Shown here: positions 34,093-42,979 of the stretch, in pieces
Layout: every line of letters begins with the position of its first letter
How positions within the stretch are numbered: the first letter of the stretch is position 1
From: Natrinema amylolyticus_A
GTDB lineage: Archaea; Halobacteriota; Halobacteria; Halobacteriales; Natrialbaceae
NCBI RefSeq assembly: GCF_042678045.1
Contig: NZ_JBHUDI010000009.1
Coordinates: forward strand, 1 to 64,000
Length of the DNA: 64,000 nucleotides
Reading direction: 5' to 3'
Program-made: the position numbers and the translations under genes
Notes under the pieces: model-generated
The model's input: the letters and a program-made list of their open reading frames with translations, nothing else
What the model was told of the DNA's origin: nothing
The model's database searches: none

Positions 34093-34944
34093 TCAGAACT
34101 CCTGGCGGCCTTCGTCCGTAATGACACTTTCGAGCAACGCGACCGGTGTCGCGTCGTAGGTGGGGTTTTCCACGTCGAATCCCTCGGCGGGTTCGGCCAT
34201 GACTTCGCTGGCCGACCGGAACTCGTTTTCGAAGACGAACCCCTCGCCGACGAGCTTCGAGGCCGAGCCGAGGACGGTCACCGGCACGTCCAGTCGGTCG
34301 GCCGTCGATGCGATCGGGAACGTGCCGACGCGATTGTAGAGGGTGTCGTCGACGATACAGTCCATGCCGACGACGACCCGGTCACACTCCTCGAGGTAGA
34401 TCCCGTGGGCGCTGTCGGTGATCAGCGTCGCCTCGACCCCCTCGAGATCGGCAAGCGCCCGCGCGGTCTTGCGGCCGATGTATCGCGGCCGGGCTTCGGT
34501 GACGTAGACGTCGAACGTCTTGCCGGCCTCGACCGCCTGCTCGAGTGCTTCGAGGACCGTCGAGGAGTAGTCGTGGGTCAACAGCGTCGCGCCGTCCTCG
34601 AGGACGTCGACGGCGTTTTCGGCTGCCAATCGCTTACCGGATTCGATCCGTGCGACGACTTCCTCGATCGTCTCACTCGTGCGCCGTTTTGCTGCTTCGA
34701 CGCTGTCGGGATCGGCGTCGGTTACGTCCCCGACGACCTCCCGGATGGCGTTTTGCAGGGAGGCATGCGAGGGGTTCGCCCGCCGCAGGACGGTGCCGTT
34801 TCGCTCGAGCGCCCGCGTGTACTCCTCGACGGTGGCGAACTCTCGGTCGGTCAACTCCTCGAGGGCCTGCGCTGCGCGGACCGCAACCACCGAGGAACTG
34901 TGCGTCTGCATCTCCTGGATTTCCTCGGCCGTCTCGTCGATCAT
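34093..34944 (-). CDS. eIF-2B alpha/beta/delta - ribose-1,5-bisphosphate isomerase family protein
   Basis: A 283-residue protein from ATG 34944. Family features are THSSSVVAVRAAQALEEL, NAVDVLEDGATLLTHDYSSTVLEAL, VTEARPRYIGRKTARAL, LITDSAHGIYLEECDRVVVGMDCIVDDTLYNRVGTF and VPVTVLGSASKLV. The R15P isomerase of the archaeal AMP-recycling pathway carries a catalytic Cys in the THCxSS segment. Here that position is Asp (THDYSS), while the downstream Asp (GMDC) is kept. The protein may therefore be a paralogue with another role, related to eIF2B regulatory subunits. No Rubisco or AMP phosphorylase gene is nearby. Confidence 0.8.
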   Translation of the reverse strand: MIDETAEEIQEMQTHSSSVVAVRAAQALEELTDREFATVEEYTRALERNGTVLRRANPSHASLQNAIREVVGDVTDADPDSVEAAKRRTSETIEEVVARIESGKRLAAENAVDVLEDGATLLTHDYSSTVLEALEQAVEAGKTFDVYVTEARPRYIGRKTARALADLEGVEATLITDSAHGIYLEECDRVVVGMDCIVDDTLYNRVGTFPIASTADRLDVPVTVLGSASKLVGEGFVFENEFRSASEVMAEPAEGFDVENPTYDATPVALLESVITDEGRQEF

Positions 34945-35025
34945 ACTGTGATGGTTTTCCGTCAACGGCAAAGGTGTTCCGGGTGGTGTCATCTGCTGCC
35001 GTCACGCGGTATTCGACACGAGGCG

Positions 35026-35349
35026 TTATTGCCCTCGGTCGAATCCGAATATCTGCCGCAACTCGGTCTCGATTCGGTCGACGAACGCCTCGAGGACGGA
35101 CTCGAACTGCTCATGGTCGGCCACCGCGCCGACCCGCTTGCGTGGATTTTCGGGCAGTTCGACGCGGAACTCGCCGTCTCCCTCGTAGAATGGCTCACTT
35201 TCGCTCAAGATCTGTCGATCGATCGCGCGAAGCACCGTCGAATCGTACTGGCCGTGGAGGTGTTGGTACGCTTTCGAGTAGGCCTCCTCGAGTTCCTCGA
35301 AGTAGTAGACGTATTTCTCCTCGAATCTCTCGGGGTCGAAATCGGTCAT
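35026..35349 (-). CDS. DUF5783 family protein
   Basis: A 107-residue acidic cytoplasmic protein (MTDFDPERFEEKYVYYFEELEEAYSKAYQHLHGQYDSTVLRAIDRQILSESEPFYEGDGEFRVELP). It matches the haloarchaea-restricted family DUF5783, whose function is unknown. Helical N-terminal and mixed C-terminal halves are visible. It lies 81 bp upstream of the eIF2B-family gene on the same strand and may be cotranscribed. Confidence 0.85.
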   Translation of the reverse strand: MTDFDPERFEEKYVYYFEELEEAYSKAYQHLHGQYDSTVLRAIDRQILSESEPFYEGDGEFRVELPENPRKRVGAVADHEQFESVLEAFVDRIETELRQIFGFDRGQ

Positions 35350-35465
35350 GGCCGTTCCTGGATCCGTGACCGGGTAAACGGTTCGGAACGCGCCACGCTG
35401 TCTCAGCCGGTCATCCGACCACCGGCGCCCGCAGGCTTACGGTCTCGAAGTCCCTAGTATCGTCG

Positions 35466-35786
35466 ATGACCGTCACCGTCCGGTATACCTGTCCACACTG
35501 TGGTGCCGTTGTGAGTGTCGAACGCCAGCCGGATCTCGCCGATCGATCCGTGACGACGATTCCCCAGCCGGGATGGGAGTACGCCGGCCCGGACGAGGAC
35601 GTCGAGGACGCGGATGGAATCGAGTTTCTCTGTGGTGAGGACGGCCCCGTCACCGATCTCGAGGGCGAACCCGTCGAGGGCTGTGGCCGGCCGTTCTATC
35701 TGAACTTCGTTCGCTACGAGCAGGGTGTCGAACTCGAGCCGGATCCGCCGACCTACGGCGGGCCGCGGTTCGATTTCAAGGGGTAG
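35466..35786 (+). CDS. Zinc-ribbon-like small protein, unknown function
   Basis: A 106-residue protein starting MTVTVRYTCPHCGAVVSVERQ. The CPHC pair at 9-12 and Cys residues in FLCGEDGP and VEGCGRPFYL could form one zinc site. The tail is YGGPRFDFKG. No named family is recognised. It is divergent from DUF5783 over 116 bp. Confidence 0.65.
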   Translation: MTVTVRYTCPHCGAVVSVERQPDLADRSVTTIPQPGWEYAGPDEDVEDADGIEFLCGEDGPVTDLEGEPVEGCGRPFYLNFVRYEQGVELEPDPPTYGGPRFDFKG

Positions 35787-35878
35787 GGCCCGTCCGACGG
35801 CTCGGTATCGCAAAGCGAATCGCCTGTGACCTGACAGCAGCGCGGGAGGACTCAAGTAGAGGGCGAACAGTCATTACG

Positions 35879-37102
35879 ATGCCACGTTCAGTGTGGCGTA
35901 TGAGTGAATCTTACTCGTTGACGGTTCTGTTCTTCATTGATGAACTGCAGGACGATGTGAGGTTCGTTCAGCGGACTGTCGAACTGCTCCGTGAGAACGG
36001 TATCGAGACGGTCTCTGAGGCGCAGGACGAAACAGCGACCCGATACGAGATCGATGGTGAGGAGCAGACCGGCTCGCTTGCCGACGCTGCCACCGACATT
36101 GCAAACGGGAAAGACGGAAGGATCCCGTGCCGAATCGACGACTATCGTGTCGAGGTCCGATTCGATCTCGATGCGATGAGTGGAGATGAGACAGACGTGG
36201 CGCTGACATTCCGTGGACCGGATGAATCCGCCTTCGATGAAGACGATGTCTCGCGAGCGGTAGTACGCGACCGCGCAGACCGTCTCGCCGACGCGATCGC
36301 GGCGCTCGCGATCGAGACTGATCCGTGGCTCGTGGTGGGGTGGATTCCCTATCCGTATGCTGATTCCCATCCGTTTCCGGAAGGACGACCGCCGAAGAGC
36401 GGCCTCGAGCGACTGGGCTGGGTCACAGTGTTCGGCGACCCGTTCCACGGCCGGTTCGGCGGTCGCGAACGGCTGCTCGAGGCCCCTGCGTGGAACGTCC
36501 GCGACCTCGCAAACGGTGCTGTTCTCGTCCGTCAGCAGGAGACGCCGGGAACTGGCCGCAGTGACGCGACGCCTAGGCCGGAACCGTCTACGTACGACTA
36601 TCTCTTCGAAGGCGAGTCGCTTGCGGACCTGCAAGCCGAGATCGACCGGCAAAAGAGCACCTACATCGATCCGTTCCGCGACCTCGACAATGGAGAGTTG
36701 GCCAGCGACATCGTCATGTGTGAGGCTCACGCTCCCTTCGAATTCGAGGAAATGGAGTATACGTCGTTTCCCGACGATCTCGACAGGAGCGACCGGTGTC
36801 ACGTGCTGTGTGTTCGCCGCGACGGCGACAAGCTCTGGGAGGCGAACAACGACGAGTTCATCCGTCGGCTCGTCGACGCGGACGGCCACCCAATCGGCGA
36901 GTTACCTGAGGCCGTGCCGCCTGATCAGGAGATGATATCGCTTCTGGTGACGACGGAATACGACGGTGATTCATCGCTAGATCTGTATCGGATGGAGAGT
37001 CCCGACGATCCGAGTGTCACCGCTGGCCTCCTCGGCCTGCAGCGCGTTGACGAGGGAGAGAGCATATGGCAGGACAGGGACGACCCGGTCATGCGCCAGT
37101 GA
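35879..37102 (+). CDS. Hypothetical protein of 407 residues
   Basis: An acidic soluble protein without recognised domains. The N-terminal part has SYSLTVLFFIDELQDDVRFVQRTVELLRENGIETV, suggesting an alpha/beta start. The middle has LVVGWIPYPYADSHPFPEGRPP and the C-terminal part LCVRRDGDKLWEANNDEFIRRLVDADGHPIGELPE. ATG 35900 (MSESYS) is an alternative start. Codon use is a little less GC3-rich than neighbours, possibly a recent arrival. No partner gene gives a clue. Confidence 0.6.
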   Translation: MPRSVWRMSESYSLTVLFFIDELQDDVRFVQRTVELLRENGIETVSEAQDETATRYEIDGEEQTGSLADAATDIANGKDGRIPCRIDDYRVEVRFDLDAMSGDETDVALTFRGPDESAFDEDDVSRAVVRDRADRLADAIAALAIETDPWLVVGWIPYPYADSHPFPEGRPPKSGLERLGWVTVFGDPFHGRFGGRERLLEAPAWNVRDLANGAVLVRQQETPGTGRSDATPRPEPSTYDYLFEGESLADLQAEIDRQKSTYIDPFRDLDNGELASDIVMCEAHAPFEFEEMEYTSFPDDLDRSDRCHVLCVRRDGDKLWEANNDEFIRRLVDADGHPIGELPEAVPPDQEMISLLVTTEYDGDSSLDLYRMESPDDPSVTAGLLGLQRVDEGESIWQDRDDPVMRQ

Positions 37103-37221
37103 GCGACACAGCGCCAGGCGGTTTCGTCTCCCGGCGTAGACGAAGCTTCAATCTCGAGCGACGTTCCGTCTGCACCTCAATCGAACACAACCCTTTTCGA
37201 CGCCGGGCAGTACCTACGGAC

Positions 37222-38298
37222 ATGGACGAAGCCGCCGTACGCGACCATCTCCGGACGGTCGACGATCCCGAACTCGGCGACGATATCGTATCACTCGGAC
37301 TCGTCAACGACATCAGCGTCGACGGCGACGAGGTCGACATCGATCTCGCGCTGGGTGCGCCCTACTCTCCGGCCGAAAGCAACATCGCCGCCGCGGTTCG
37401 CGAGGCCCTGACTGCCGAGGGGATCGATCCGAACCTGACCGCGAGTATTCCCGATCGCGACAATCTCTCGAGCGAGGAACAGGTACTGCCCAACGTCAAG
37501 AACGTCATCGCCGTCGCCTCCGGGAAAGGCGGTGTCGGCAAATCGACCGTCGCAGTCAACCTCGCCGCCGGTCTCTCGCAACTCGGGGCCCGCGTCGGCC
37601 TCTTCGACGCCGACGTCTACGGGCCGAACGTTCCGCGGATGGTCGACGCCGACGAGCCGCCGATGGCCACCGAAGACGAGACGCTGGTCCCGCCCGAAAA
37701 GTACGGCGTGAAGCTGATGAGCATGGCATTTCTCACCGGCGAGGACGACCCCGTCATCTGGCGCGGCCCGATGGTCCACAAGGTCATCACTCAGCTTACC
37801 GAGGACGTCGAGTGGGGCCATCTCGACTACCTCGTCGTCGACCTCCCGCCGGGCACCGGCGACACCCAGTTGACGATGCTCCAGACCATGCCTGTCACCG
37901 GCGCGGTCATCGTCACGACGCCACAGGAGGTCGCCTTAGACGACGCCCGCAAGGGCCTCGAGATGTTCGCCAAACACGACACCGTCGTGCTTGGGATCGC
38001 CGAGAACATGTCGACGTTCGCCTGTCCTGACTGCGGCGGCGAACACGACATCTTCGGCTCCGGCGGCGGCGAGGAGTTCGCCGACGAACACGACCTGCCC
38101 TTCCTCGGGTCGATCCCGCTCGACCCGGCCGTCCGCGAGGGCGGTGACGGCGGGAAGCCGACGGTGCTGAAAGACGAAGACGAAACCAGCGACGCGTTCC
38201 GGACGCTCACCGAGAACGTCGCCAACAATACGGGGATCGTCCACCGGCAGGGGATCTCCCAGTATCGACGCAGCGAGGCTGCCTCACCCGACCGATAA
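37222..38298 (+). CDS. Mrp/Nbp35-family P-loop ATPase (iron-sulfur carrier)
   Basis: A 358-residue ApbC/Mrp protein. Residues 1-80 form a DUF59/MIP18-like domain (VRDHLRTVDDPELGDDIVSLGLV). The ATPase has the deviant Walker A GKGGVGKST (101-109), FDADVYGPNVPRM, LVVDLPPGTGDTQLT and the scaffold cysteines in FACPDCGGEHDIFG. The family carries Fe-S clusters to apoproteins. ATG 37222 is preferred because the earlier frame is not coding-like. It is monocistronic. Confidence 0.93.
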   Translation: MDEAAVRDHLRTVDDPELGDDIVSLGLVNDISVDGDEVDIDLALGAPYSPAESNIAAAVREALTAEGIDPNLTASIPDRDNLSSEEQVLPNVKNVIAVASGKGGVGKSTVAVNLAAGLSQLGARVGLFDADVYGPNVPRMVDADEPPMATEDETLVPPEKYGVKLMSMAFLTGEDDPVIWRGPMVHKVITQLTEDVEWGHLDYLVVDLPPGTGDTQLTMLQTMPVTGAVIVTTPQEVALDDARKGLEMFAKHDTVVLGIAENMSTFACPDCGGEHDIFGSGGGEEFADEHDLPFLGSIPLDPAVREGGDGGKPTVLKDEDETSDAFRTLTENVANNTGIVHRQGISQYRRSEAASPDR

Positions 38299-38379
38299 CT
38301 ACCACGACAGGAGCGAAGTCGACTTGACCGCAAGCCCTCCGGGCGCGTCGCTTTTGCGTCTGCCAGACGAGACACGACT

Positions 38380-39021
38380 GTGGACGCGAATCAACAGTCT
38401 CGAGCGAACCCCTTCGGAATGGATGAGGAGTGCCGTAACTGTCCGGCACTCTGTGAGACGCGCAGCCAGGTCGTCCACGGCTACGGCGACGTGGACGCGG
38501 ACTTTCTGTTCGTCGGCGAGCGACCGACGGCCCGGGCCGACGACACCGGCGTTCCGTTCGCCGGCGAGGGCGGCAGCGACGGCGACGGTGGCCTCCGGCG
38601 GGTTCTCGAGCGACTCGGCCTCTGTGACGTGACCGCTCCGGCCGACGAGCCCATCTTCGAGAACGTCTACCTGACACATCTCACCCGCTGTCGTGACCCC
38701 GATCGACGGCCGACCGACGAGGAGATCACCACCTGCGAGCCCTACCTCAACGCCGAAATTCGAATGATCAACCCCGAGATCCTCGTTCCCGTCGGCGAGC
38801 GTGCGCTCGCGGAACTCGGAACGGAGTATACGACGACTCCGGCTGAGGACCTCACGCTGCCCGACGATCATGCCACCAGAATCCGCGGGCGTGGATTCGA
38901 ACTCGTCCCGATGATCGACCCCCGAGATGGGTCCGACGAACAGACGCAGGCGTGGCTCGAGGCCTTCGCAGAACTGATGGCGACGGATTATCGCCAGACG
39001 AAAGGGCGGCAGGAACGGTAG
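38380..39021 (+). CDS. Uracil-DNA glycosylase superfamily protein
   Basis: A 213-residue protein starting at GTG 38380 (MDANQQSRANPFGMDEECRNCPALC). Cys18 and Cys21, with later Cys in HLTRCRDP and ITTCEPYL, fit the four-cysteine 4Fe-4S site of family 4/5 glycosylases. The active-site motif is FVGERPTARADDTGVPFAGEGG. The C-terminal motif (about PMIDPRDG) differs from the usual HPS, so activity on uracil is uncertain. ATG 38419 is an alternative start, but the NPFGMD segment looks coding. Confidence 0.83.
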   Translation: MDANQQSRANPFGMDEECRNCPALCETRSQVVHGYGDVDADFLFVGERPTARADDTGVPFAGEGGSDGDGGLRRVLERLGLCDVTAPADEPIFENVYLTHLTRCRDPDRRPTDEEITTCEPYLNAEIRMINPEILVPVGERALAELGTEYTTTPAEDLTLPDDHATRIRGRGFELVPMIDPRDGSDEQTQAWLEAFAELMATDYRQTKGRQER

Positions 39022-39040
39022 GTCAGCAGCCGATTGTCTG

Positions 39041-39259
39041 TTACCAGTAAGGATTTGCCCGCCAGCGTCTCGACCCTATACCGAGCGCGATCAGCACCCC
39101 AACGACGACGACCGCGACGACGAGGATCCCGATCGTCGCTGTGACGTACTCGCCAGATGAAGCAATGAGTGTGCCGTCTACGAATCCGAAGACACCGAGA
39201 GCTGCCAGCGCCACGATGACGAGCGTCCCGAGCAGTCCGGCGATGGATCGTTCGTCCAT
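39041..39259 (-). CDS. 72-residue membrane protein, unknown function
   Basis: A short protein with two membrane helices (IAGLLGTLVIVALAALGVFGFV and YVTATIGILVVAVVVVGVLIALGIG) and a basic C terminus RRWRANPYW. ATG 39259 is chosen since the longer frame overlaps the divergent gene at 39368. No family recognised. Confidence 0.6.
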   Translation of the reverse strand: MDERSIAGLLGTLVIVALAALGVFGFVDGTLIASSGEYVTATIGILVVAVVVVGVLIALGIGSRRWRANPYW

Positions 39260-39367
39260 ACCGGTCGAAGACGGTACGCCACTATAACTTGTCACGTTTC
39301 GAACCGGGGGCGGACGCTCGATCCCCGGAAGCGCCGCGTTCAAGGATCGTGCGCTCGGAGTAAGGGT

Positions 39368-40108
39368 ATGATCGTCGTCGTTCCAGTCGCGCCCCCGCGG
39401 GAAGAACTCGTGCTCTCGTCGCTCGTCGAGCAGTCGCCGCTGTCGGCTGCCGAGGCGGTCTCGCTCTACGAGACCGCCGTCGCCGATGTCCTGTGGGCCG
39501 TCGCCTCGAGCGGCGGCGACCTGCTGGTCAACTACCGCGACGCCGAGACGCTGCCCGACGGGTACGCTGACGGCGATCCCGAAGCCGAAGTCCGCGCGCT
39601 CGTCCTCGACGCGCTCGGAGAGGACGCCGAGGTCAGGTTCGAGCGACAGGTCGGTTCGAACCGCGCCGCCCGCGTCGGCAACACCGTCACACACCTGCTC
39701 GAGCGTGAGGGGGCAGACAGCGTGGGTGTGCTCGAGCCCACAGCGCCGCTGGTTGCCCGCACGGAGATCGACGGCGCGGCGATGTCGCTCCGGCGCCACG
39801 ACGTCGTGTTGGGGCCGGCCGAGCGGGGACGGACCTACTTCGCTGGCTTTTCGGAACCGATCGATTTCACCGACGCGTACACCACGCCGGAACTGTCAAC
39901 GCTGGCCCAGCAGGCGGCCGACGACGGCCTCGGCGTCGGGTTCGCGCCGATGCTTCCGACCGTGGCCACCCCGACCGGGTTGCAGGCAACCGTCGCCGGA
40001 CTCGAGGCCCGGCAGACTGCCGACCGGCCAGGTGCGGAGGCGACGGCGGCGCTCGTCGACGAACTGGGAATTGGCGTTGGTGCGGACGGCGAACTCGAGC
40101 GCGAATAG
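39368..40108 (+). CDS. DUF2064-like nucleotidyl/glycosyltransferase-fold protein
   Basis: A 246-residue protein starting MIVVVPVAPPREELVLSSLVEQSPLSAAEAVSLYETAVADVLWAV. Typical parts are LLVNYRDAETLPDGY, RVGNTVTHLL and SVGVLEPTAPLVAR, followed by DVVLGPAERGRTYFAGFSEPIDFTDAY. This matches the haloarchaeal version of DUF2064 (TIGR04282-like), related to GT-A nucleotide-diphosphosugar transferases; the reaction is unknown. Its stop is only 41 bp before the split tRNA-Ser stump. Confidence 0.75.
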   Translation: MIVVVPVAPPREELVLSSLVEQSPLSAAEAVSLYETAVADVLWAVASSGGDLLVNYRDAETLPDGYADGDPEAEVRALVLDALGEDAEVRFERQVGSNRAARVGNTVTHLLEREGADSVGVLEPTAPLVARTEIDGAAMSLRRHDVVLGPAERGRTYFAGFSEPIDFTDAYTTPELSTLAQQAADDGLGVGFAPMLPTVATPTGLQATVAGLEARQTADRPGAEATAALVDELGIGVGADGELERE

Positions 40109-40118
40109 ACCGACAACT

Positions 40119-40126
40119 CTTTTTGA
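40119..40126 (+). promoter_or_regulatory. TATA-like element of the original tRNA-Ser gene
   Basis: CTTTTTGA lies 24-31 bp before the tRNA-Ser stump at 40150, the expected distance for an archaeal tRNA promoter. After integration it no longer sits in front of the intact tRNA. Inferred from spacing. Confidence 0.4.
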
Positions 40127-40149
40127 ACGTGTGCAGAATCTGGAGGTGA

Positions 40150-40169
40150 GGTGGGGTGGCAGAGCGGCC
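40150..40169 (+). repeat. Left attachment site: 5' stump of tRNA-Ser
   Basis: The 20 bases GGTGGGGTGGCAGAGCGGCC are identical to 42980-42999, the acceptor and D-arm start of tRNA-Ser. They are followed by element sequence. This is the distal copy of the att core. Confidence 0.85.
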
Positions 40170-40350
40170 CATCGACCATGAGTTGAGCCGATTCTCCACC
40201 AAAGTCCGAATGAATCCGTGATTTTGCGATCAAATGCCTTCTTCCGATAGAGTAGTGTTCTGGTAGACCTAATATCACCGGTTCAATAATCGGGGGCCAT
40301 GTGTTCCAGAATTTATTCGCGGATTGGATCGACCCCTTGGACCGTTCTCT

Positions 40351-41676
40351 CTAAAGGTGACTCTGATTAGTTTGGAATAAGCGGTCGATCTTCTCATCGA
40401 TCTCTTCTAATCTATGCTCTATCCGATAATCCATAGAGTCAGCTTCATTCAGACACCGATTCCAATCCCACAGACGATCCGTCATTTCATATAAACTCTC
40501 TACGTATATCTGATGCTCTCGAATTTGTGAGTCTTCAACATCTGGATACCCAAATGTTCCTTCTATCCATGTCGTCAGAGTGGGAGAGAATATATTACTA
40601 TCACTTATCAGATCTGAAAGAGGATGTTTTTCGTGGAGTCCTTGAACTGGATTACTAGTGACACCCCCTAATGACAAATTGCAGTTAAGAACCTCACCCT
40701 TCTCAAAAGACAGACACGCATTATAAGGATCGATATGATCCAGAGTTACATTAGTTCCTTTTGGTATGTGTAAGGACCACCTCTCTTCTCTTAGAATTTG
40801 GATCGGATCTAAATCCAGCTCAGATATTAATAGATTTGCACTCTGGTTCTGGCTCTTCTGTTCATATTTTAGTTCTTTTAGAGTTATATAACCAAACTCA
40901 TCATACATATCATCTATTTCTTCTGATCCAAAATCATTTCCGAAACAATGTATCCAGAAATCAGCAGGAAGAGAATCAAGAACCGCAAATGGAAAGAGTT
41001 CTGCTATCAGTTTTTGCACTCGATCTTCTACACTTTCTGCACCAACATCATTGATTATCAAATCCCACTCCTCGTTCGATATTCTAGAAAGAAATCTATC
41101 AAACGATTTGAATCCATCAGGATAAGGTTCGGCATATTTCGGGGCATGTTGATCTAAATCGAGAGGTAGGAATGTAGCAGAGCCGTTTTCGATTCTTTGG
41201 CCAGTATAACCGCGAAATAGAGAATATAATTCAGAATCAGTAACCAATCTGCTATCCTCTCCAGTTCGAATCCGGTACTCTCTTTTCTGAACCTCTCCTT
41301 CAGAATTATCAACGATTGAATGTGGAATTTGTTCCTTCGGCTCTACCTCCACGACAAATACCTGTGATTGTCCCTCCAACTCATCATTAAAGTAATAACA
41401 TTCAAAATTAATTGGTGGGCTACACTTATCTGATGAGATACTAGATATAGTGTTACGTGATTTGTATTCAATCAAATTGTTATTTTCTAGCTCATTAGAC
41501 TCATCATCAATGCCGAAAATTAGATGGCCTCCCCTCCGGTTTGCTAGTGCGACGAGTTCTTTAGCGATTTTATATCTGTTTTCACCGTTCGGTTCCCGAA
41601 GTATTTGGGAACTTTTGAATTCAACTTTCTTTCCCTCGCCTGTTTCAATGAGGGATCTAAACTCTTCAACGTCCAT
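40351..41676 (-). CDS. AlbA_2 / Schlafen-like putative DNA- or RNA-binding protein (element cargo)
   Basis: A 441-residue protein. Residues 1-150 form an AlbA_2 (Schlafen-type) domain: EFRSLIETGEGKKVEFKSS, then KIAKELVALANRRGGHLIFGIDDESNE and YRIRTGEDSRLVTDSELYSLF. The remaining 290 residues match nothing recognised and have a coiled, charged end (RIEHRLEEIDEKIDRLFQTNQ). AlbA_2 proteins occur in transcription regulators and in antiviral or growth-control proteins. AT-rich codon use unlike the host marks transfer. As the only cargo beside the recombinase, it may be a defence, immunity or element-control factor; this is inference. Confidence 0.75.
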   Translation of the reverse strand: MDVEEFRSLIETGEGKKVEFKSSQILREPNGENRYKIAKELVALANRRGGHLIFGIDDESNELENNNLIEYKSRNTISSISSDKCSPPINFECYYFNDELEGQSQVFVVEVEPKEQIPHSIVDNSEGEVQKREYRIRTGEDSRLVTDSELYSLFRGYTGQRIENGSATFLPLDLDQHAPKYAEPYPDGFKSFDRFLSRISNEEWDLIINDVGAESVEDRVQKLIAELFPFAVLDSLPADFWIHCFGNDFGSEEIDDMYDEFGYITLKELKYEQKSQNQSANLLISELDLDPIQILREERWSLHIPKGTNVTLDHIDPYNACLSFEKGEVLNCNLSLGGVTSNPVQGLHEKHPLSDLISDSNIFSPTLTTWIEGTFGYPDVEDSQIREHQIYVESLYEMTDRLWDWNRCLNEADSMDYRIEHRLEEIDEKIDRLFQTNQSHL

Positions 41677-41733
41677 GTCTCTCGTTTCCTAATTGAAGCG
41701 GTATTGATTAAAACAAGCCGGTTTTTTGACTGG

Positions 41734-42840
41734 TTATCCCATTCGATCTAATGCTTCCCGACGCTCTTCGAGAGGAACCTGATCGTACTTCATAGTAGTT
41801 TCAACGCGTTTGTGACGCAGTTGTGATTGTGCTGCTGCCAAGCCTTCTTCACGCGCCATATACGTACCTGTAGAATGGCGGATCGCATACCAGGAGATAT
41901 CACGTTCGATCCCGGCGATTTCACAGATATTATCGAGAAGATAGCGGAGAGACGATGATCCATAGGGATTACTATGCCGTGTCAACCAGAGCTGATTTGT
42001 GTCATTGTATTTCTCGTAAAGTTCTCGCTCTTCCAGCCAACGAACTAGATAGTCCATAGTCTCACGTCGAAGACTTATTGCCCAATTGTCCTCATTCTTC
42101 GAAGAATCTTCTTCTGGAATCCGAAGTGCAGTATTCTCTATATCAACCCAATCGGTTTTCGCCTGCCCAACCTCAATGGGTCGAAGTCCGGCATCGAGTG
42201 AGGTATGAATTATACTGGGATACTTGAAACCGTTTGCCCGGTCCCAATCTTCCTTTGAGACTTCCTTGGCCGGCTTTCCGAATCGTCGCGCCAGATACTG
42301 CTTCCACTCAGAACGTTTTTCCGGAGATAGTGCCGCATAAGCAGGGACAGTTCCATACTCGAGTGAAGCCTCGCGCAGTGCTGTACGTTCTTCCAGAGTG
42401 ACAAACTCCTTGGGCTGAGAGGGACTCGATGTATCCTCGATTTCAATATTTGGGTCCCATTCACCGATGTCTGAGCGCCATCGGAAGTATGCCTTCATAG
42501 CGAGTTTAATATTGTGGAGATGTGAGTCAGAGTATTCGTAATCCTCTAGCATCTTCTCTCGGAGGAAGTTCTCAGCGTCTTCGTGACTGAGATCAGTGGT
42601 ATACCCTCCTTGATTCTCCCATGCCCAACGATAGAACGCATCGAGGATGGTGGCATAGTTCTTCGCTGTGGCTATCGCATATCCCTCTAATTTCTTGGGG
42701 TCCTTGCCCATACGGATGAGCCACTTGATGAGATTTTCCCGGTGATTCCGGTACGCGATCAACTGCCGCTTGTTGAGGTATCGCCCTGCCGGCGTCGAGA
42801 TAAGAACGATACTTTCAAACTTGTCGGTGTCTTCGGTCAT
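41734..42840 (-). CDS. Tyrosine recombinase / integrase
   Basis: A 368-residue site-specific recombinase from ATG 42840. The SAM-like N-terminal core-binding domain spans about 15-130 (YRNHRENLIKWLIRMGKDPKKLEGYA). The catalytic domain shows the first Arg in SLDAGLRPIEVG, the second in WYAIRHSTGTYM, a His in QSQLRHKRVETTMKYDQV and the nucleophile Tyr in the same segment. It sits at the element end beside the intact tRNA-Ser and most likely catalyses integration and excision at the 20-bp core. Codon use is AT-rich. Confidence 0.9.
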   Translation of the reverse strand: MTEDTDKFESIVLISTPAGRYLNKRQLIAYRNHRENLIKWLIRMGKDPKKLEGYAIATAKNYATILDAFYRWAWENQGGYTTDLSHEDAENFLREKMLEDYEYSDSHLHNIKLAMKAYFRWRSDIGEWDPNIEIEDTSSPSQPKEFVTLEERTALREASLEYGTVPAYAALSPEKRSEWKQYLARRFGKPAKEVSKEDWDRANGFKYPSIIHTSLDAGLRPIEVGQAKTDWVDIENTALRIPEEDSSKNEDNWAISLRRETMDYLVRWLEERELYEKYNDTNQLWLTRHSNPYGSSSLRYLLDNICEIAGIERDISWYAIRHSTGTYMAREEGLAAAQSQLRHKRVETTMKYDQVPLEERREALDRMG

Positions 42841-42979
42841 TGTAGGCCTCGCACGTTGCAAGTTCGGCGGTTGACGGCCGGTTCAATCGAGCCTTGATGG
42901 TTGCGATGATTCATCGTTGGGTTCGGTTAGGAAGGCCGTGAAATCGCAAGACGTGACGGGGTTCAGAAAGTGTCAAATC

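Noticed and set aside
32968..35457. Very long plus-strand open frame of 829 codons
   Set aside because: It runs antisense across the DUF389, eIF2B-family and DUF5783 genes; composition is Arg/Asp-rich shadow sequence with no domain.
40170..40350. A second complete tRNA at the left end of the element
   Set aside because: Only the first 20 bases match tRNA-Ser; no anticodon arm or T arm follows.
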